Of a DNA stretch of 64,000 nt, positions 60,015 to 64,000 are shown one piece after another. This DNA is from Sitta carolinensis. Taxonomy: Eukaryota; Chordata; Aves; Passeriformes; Sittidae. Within the stretch, counting starts at the first letter, position 1, and each line of letters begins with the position of its first letter. The DNA lies in contig CM063292.1 of NCBI GenBank assembly GCA_032173965.1, positions 4,354,001-4,418,000 of the forward strand, read 5' to 3'. The position numbers were made by a program, and so were the translations under genes. The notes under the pieces were generated by a model. The model made no database searches. It was not told the origin of the DNA and saw only the letters and a list, made by a program, of their open reading frames with translations.

Positions 60015-60045
<31 letters not shown>

Positions 60046-60689
60046 TTTTAAAGCTTTCATGCAGTGCGAGTGGTTGAAACTATAAAAATGTTCAATCACT
60101 GTAGAACAAGCCTGCAGCATCAATGTTTATTAAAGTCAGGGGAGCCATTTATTGACCTGGGAAACAGCAAAGCACCAGCAGCACTGCTGGATTGCATTTT
60201 TATAGTTAACAAACAGAGGGTGATATTTTCCTTTTCTCTTTTAATTGTGATTCCATCAAATCTGAAAAGTTAAAAGCCTCCTTATTTTTAAAGGAAAGCA
60301 AAGAGGAGGATGCTCCACACCGTTCTACAGTCATTCTCTTTGCTCTGACTCCTAACATGGGGATATATCAAATAATTTCAAATATTTCGGCTTCTCCACA
60401 TGCAAGCAGAATGACAGACCAGCATGTGTTCTCTCCACCACTTCAGCTGATGGCAGAATATAGGGAGCTACCATTATGAGGCTGGTTCTTCCTGTAATCA
60501 AAAAGGAATTACTCTATTTATTCATACAAAAGTCACCCTGCCACTGGACCAGCCAAAAGCACTCAGAACGAGTTGTCCTCTCCCAAACTGACGCCAGTCA
60601 TTTTCTCCAAAGTCACATGTAGCTGTTCCGGAGATTTTGTAACTCTGTTTTGCCACAAGCCCATTTTTAAACCACACCTTACCATGCTG
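59683..60689. other. Non-coding, AT-rich
   Basis: AT-rich unique sequence with a 22-A run at 60,015-60,036. No gene or recognised element. Confidence 0.55.
60015..60036 (+). repeat. Poly-A run, 22 bases
   Basis: Uninterrupted A22 followed by GAGAAAAAATTTT. No attached element is recognised. Confidence 0.93.
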
Positions 60690-61215
60690 CCTAAATTTTG
60701 AACTACCGAAGGCTATTGAAAGCAATCAGCAACGCGAACTGCGCTGACAGATCCGAGTTACCCAAATCACAGGATTCTGGCTCCTGCTGCATTCCTCCCA
60801 TATCACCCCATCCACAGGGACTTAAAACACCCTCTGTGTGCCAGCCATCACCTAAACCGGGGTCAATGCCACAAAAGCGGACTTCAAAAGCGAAGAGGGC
60901 GGGTGAGTGCAGTGGAGAGAGAGCTGCGCCAGCCCGAATGCTGGGTGGCCGAGGTACAGAGAGGGATGAGCAGCGCGGGTGGCTCATGAGCGCATCAAAG
61001 GGGCTGATTATTGTAACAAATGCCCGGCAGGCAGCAGCTCAGCAGCTGTCCGCACACCGCATGCATTAGCGGCTCGGAGCGGGGTGGCAGCAGGAGAGAA
61101 GAAAAACGAGACTTGCGCTCCAAAACGGCCCCTCTGCCACGCGGAGGATTTCACGCTCTCTCTGTGGGGAGCGCAGGGGACAAAAACTGCTTTTCTGATC
61201 GCACGCAGCACTTCA
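60690..61215 (+). promoter_or_regulatory. CpG island with splice-donor-like site, possible promoter
   Basis: By hand count about 30 CpG in roughly 525 bases, in a window where most sequence is nearly free of CpG. Features in order: AGCAACGCGAACTGCGCTGAC, then GGGCGGGTGAGTGCAG with a consensus donor GTGAGT at 60,903. Further right are GAGCAGCGCGGGTGG, ATGAGCGCATC, TGATTATTGTAACAAATGCC (SOX/HMG-like core), ACACCGCATGCATTAGCGGC and TTCACGCTCTCTC. An acceptor-like CTTCCTTCCAG ends at about 61,230. The donor would close a first exon ending at 60,902 on the plus strand. No open frame through the island has a recognised domain, so any transcript may be non-coding or begin with an untranslated exon. 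An orphan CpG island or developmental enhancer is the alternative. Confidence 0.45.
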
Positions 61216-61959
61216 CACCTTCCTTCCAGGTTTGCAAACAGACAGGCAGCTCCACTTCTCATTTTCTTTTCCTCATTCGGGGAGACAAACATGTAATGTC
61301 CTCGCTTAAAACACAGTGGAGGAGTTTGACACAAATTAATGATTCACCAGTCCTACTATAGGAATTTTGATGGGGGGGAAGGCTTCAGGTACTCTGAGAG
61401 ATGCAAAAAGCTGCATTGGAATTCAAAGAGAGCTCGTAAGAAATCAGCTGCTATAGTGTTTGAGATACCCATTTTGCACTAAAATCACACTACTACAATA
61501 ATATGAACAAACAAAAGGTTGTGGGAAAAGTAAGTCACAAGTTCCCTCAAATTAAGTCCCACTGGCGTGAAATTACTTCACAGCTGCCACATGTGTTGCT
61601 CCAAGAGAGATTACTCTTTAAATAATGTTAATGACAACTTTGATTTGACTTCTGTAATTACTAGAGGGAGAAGGGACCACATTTCCTAGGAAGAAAAATC
61701 TTTTATCTGCTTGTTTAATGTACAATCTTTGATGAGATGAAGCTCCTTTCCTCCAAGTTATTTCCCTGAGTACTTTTGTTTTGAAAAAGAAATGGATTTC
61801 CAGGTTGAAAATGAAGCTGCTGTGCAGCACTCAGAGCTGTGGGAAAGGTGTCTAATTGTCATTTACTATGACCCTTGATTCTTCTCTAAATATAGAGAGA
61901 TTCTTTTTCTCTCCTAACTCTCCTTATCCTCACTCCACTTCACAAGCAGGTGTATTTAC
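61216..61959. other. Non-coding, no recognised element
   Basis: AT-rich unique sequence following the CpG island. A G7 run is at about 61,372. No gene. Confidence 0.6.
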
Positions 61960-62075
61960 AGGGCTGGATTCTTCTCTGAGTTGCCTCCACCACCACCAGT
62001 AAATCATAAAAATTTCTCCTGCAATCAATGGAGTGTCTTCACATTTACCAGGCAGTATAATCTGGTCCACAAGGC
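61960..62075. mobile_element. Degraded ancient sauropsid repeat fragment
   Basis: GGGCTGGATTCTTCTCTGAG, then CCACCAGTAAATC, CAATCAATGGAGTGTC, ACATTTACCAGG and TATAATCTGGTCC. The order mirrors an old, largely self-complementary repeat in which a GGGCCAGATTCT end, a GTGTAAATC core, a CAATGGAGT centre and the complementary arms follow one another. Both ends and the centre are still visible, which makes this the clearest copy in the window. The family is not named. Confidence 0.6.
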
Positions 62076-64000
62076 AGCTGATCGTTATCTATAACCTCCC
62101 CATCCAATTCAAGTGACAGGAGATGCAACCCAAAAATTTCCTTTGGACTTTTTTACTGCCAAAATAGATCACATTCTTTGGCAGCCTTTTTACAAGCTCC
62201 ACTTTTCTAAATAAACATCACAGAACCTACACTACTTTTACTGCAAAATGCTTCTCCCTGCCTGTATTGAGGTGGATTTTTAGTTGGCGTGCCAACAGAC
62301 AGTGGAAGAAACTCTGTGCAAGCAAACCTGGGGGTGCAGCACCAAGACACAGGGTGCAGTGAGAAGCAGGGAGCACCAGGAATAATCTTCATGGTTAGAT
62401 AAGGTGAAGACTCCTTGCAGTCTCCCCATCCCAGTTAGACACTGCATGGCGATGTAAATTATTAGACTGCATCTCCCAAAGAATGGGGGGCAGGATGCTC
62501 CTTCTCAACAAAGGTAGAGAGGGTGCAGTGCCCAAATCCTGAACAGACTGTGAGCAGAGTCTGCTGAGGAATTGTTGAGCTGGGATGTTCTGCAGGATGG
62601 AGGGACAGAAACAGCTCTCACAAAGGCCACCAAGCAAAGCCAGGCACTACCACAGCTCGGTGGCTGCAGAAGTGCTGAGGAGAGCACAACATTTAGAAAA
62701 AATCATTCAAAGCACACTCCTGGACTGTAAATGAACTGAAACTGCTCAGAAAAGCCCTGACATTGAAGGTTGTGCAATTAAGCACAGGTCTCTGATTTGC
62801 AATGATCAACAAAAAGTAAATGCTTTATTAAAATGCACAGCAAATAGTACATAACGCCAAAAATGGACAGATTCTGGCTGTACTGTGCCATTACATTAAT
62901 TAACAGCTTTCCCCTATTGGTTTGCTCACTAAGACTCAAACATATTCATTCTTTGATGAACATTTGTATTCAGAAAATGACAGATTTCCTCTCCCAGCCT
63001 TCTTTTGTTGGGAAGGAATGATAGCTATTAATGAGAAAGGGAACAGAGAAGGAGCTAAACTGTGTAGCTCCCACACTCACAATGTGAATTTCTCACTGGG
63101 GCCTTGAACTTCAGAGCAGCTTCAACTCATTTACAGAGCCTGGGAATGAAGGTGCCTTCCCTATATGAAAATTAAATATTTTCATACAGTGTTATGACTT
63201 TGCCTTGAAGCGTTTGTGGCTCCATGTTTCATTGGCATTTGTAGTCATTTTAGTCCACTGAGTTTAAATGTGTAATAAGGATGCCTGGATGTGGATAATT
63301 CTCCCTCCTTTCCCACTGCAATCAGGTTTTGTCCTTCATTATACCTTTCTGTGGAGTCTATTTGAGCATAAATCTTTACAGAGTTCTTCAAGCTTTGACC
63401 TACATCTTGCATATATGGGAACTTTTCTCCCTAAATTGTCTTTTGCAGCACACCAGTTCATTAAAGTTTTGAACACTGAACCCTCACTCTTATTGCTTTA
63501 TCACCCAGTTTATGCGCCAAATGTCAAAACAGGCATCAGAATTCTGATTTATGAGGATATATAGAGAAATTGTGGTACATGCTTCTGACTGGGAGTGAGC
63601 TGGCAATTTCCTATGAGGATTTCCTCCTCAGCTGCCAGTGCCCAGCACAGCACTCCAACAGTGCTGCCAACATTGAATTCACAAATCACGATTCATGACT
63701 AACAAAGCTTTGAGGCTTTTTGTAATATCTCTGAATTTGTGTGCTTTCCAGTTTTAACGATGTTTGACCATGCTGAGATTTTAATTTTTTAAAAAAATAA
63801 GTCAGTGCTGATTGTAAAAAAACAAAAGCTTATAAAGTCAAGCAGTCTCCAAATGCCAGTGTGAGATGTGTTTTATACTCTTTTTGAAACATCAGAAAAT
63901 TACAGAAGAAGCTGTAAGCCGGCAGTACTACACACCACACACGAGCACGGGTATGGCATGTCAGGTTCCCTTAGTGATTCACCATTTCATACCGCAGCGG
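62076..64000. other. Non-coding, no recognised element
   Basis: Unique sequence to the window end. AT-rich from 62.7 kb with scattered TAAT words. The last 80 bases keep a few CpGs (AAGCCGGCAG, CACACGAGCACGGG, ATACCGCAGCGG), which could be the edge of another CpG-containing element beyond the window. No gene or repeat is recognised. Confidence 0.5.

Noticed and set aside
1..64000. tRNA, rRNA, CRISPR array, operon or phage-type organisation
   Set aside because: None seen on reading both strands; the CR1 and LTR content and CpG depletion identify vertebrate nuclear DNA, where prokaryotic systems are not expected.

Overview
The window reads as 64 kb of bird nuclear DNA, most likely a passerine or another neoavian, and it is almost entirely non-coding. 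The clade call rests on three CR1 LINE 3' ends (about 4.2, 25.9 and 34.4 kb), two pieces of avian endogenous-retrovirus LTR (about 47.8 and 56.3 kb), traces of old sauropsid repeats (about 18.7, 21.2, 21.9, 52.6 and 62.0 kb) and a worn MIR-type CORE-SINE (28.7 kb). I see no Alu, B1, L1 or other mammalian-type young repeats, and no prokaryotic gene organisation. Family names are from memory of consensus sequences; no search was run.

No complete protein-coding gene is visible. The longest open frames (223, 205, 156, 155 and 154 codons) have no recognisable domain, low-complexity or arbitrary composition and no splice or start context, so I treat them as chance. The best protein-coding signal is a 56-nt candidate internal exon at 17,435-17,490 with a good acceptor, a consensus GTAAGT donor and one open frame giving a charged, helix-like peptide. 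Two 27-nt candidate microexons (58,706 and 59,656) are much weaker. If the 56-nt exon is real, much of the window is intron of a large gene on the plus strand; otherwise it is a gene desert.

Layout: 0-8.4 kb is mostly unique AT-rich DNA with a 44-bp tandem duplication, a CR1, a 34-A run and three AT-rich blocks dense in homeodomain-type TAAT motifs. 8.4-17.4 kb is unique DNA with one enhancer-like block (12.96-13.2 kb), a TTTTA microsatellite and a 370-bp purine-rich strand. 17.4-26.3 kb holds the candidate exon, ancient repeats and the second CR1. A compact CpG-rich island lies at 26.7-27.0 kb. 27-43.6 kb is plain unique sequence with the MIR, the third CR1 (minus) and long A/T homopolymers. 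43.6-44.3 kb is moderately CpG-rich. 46.4-56.6 kb alternates AT-rich blocks with the two LTR pieces. 60.7-61.2 kb is a second CpG-rich island with a splice-donor-like site, the best candidate for a transcription start in the window.

The picture is of a regulatory, gene-poor landscape: two or three CpG-rich patches that may be promoters or enhancers and several AT-rich blocks that look like conserved non-coding elements. Conservation itself cannot be seen from one sequence, so all those calls are inference.
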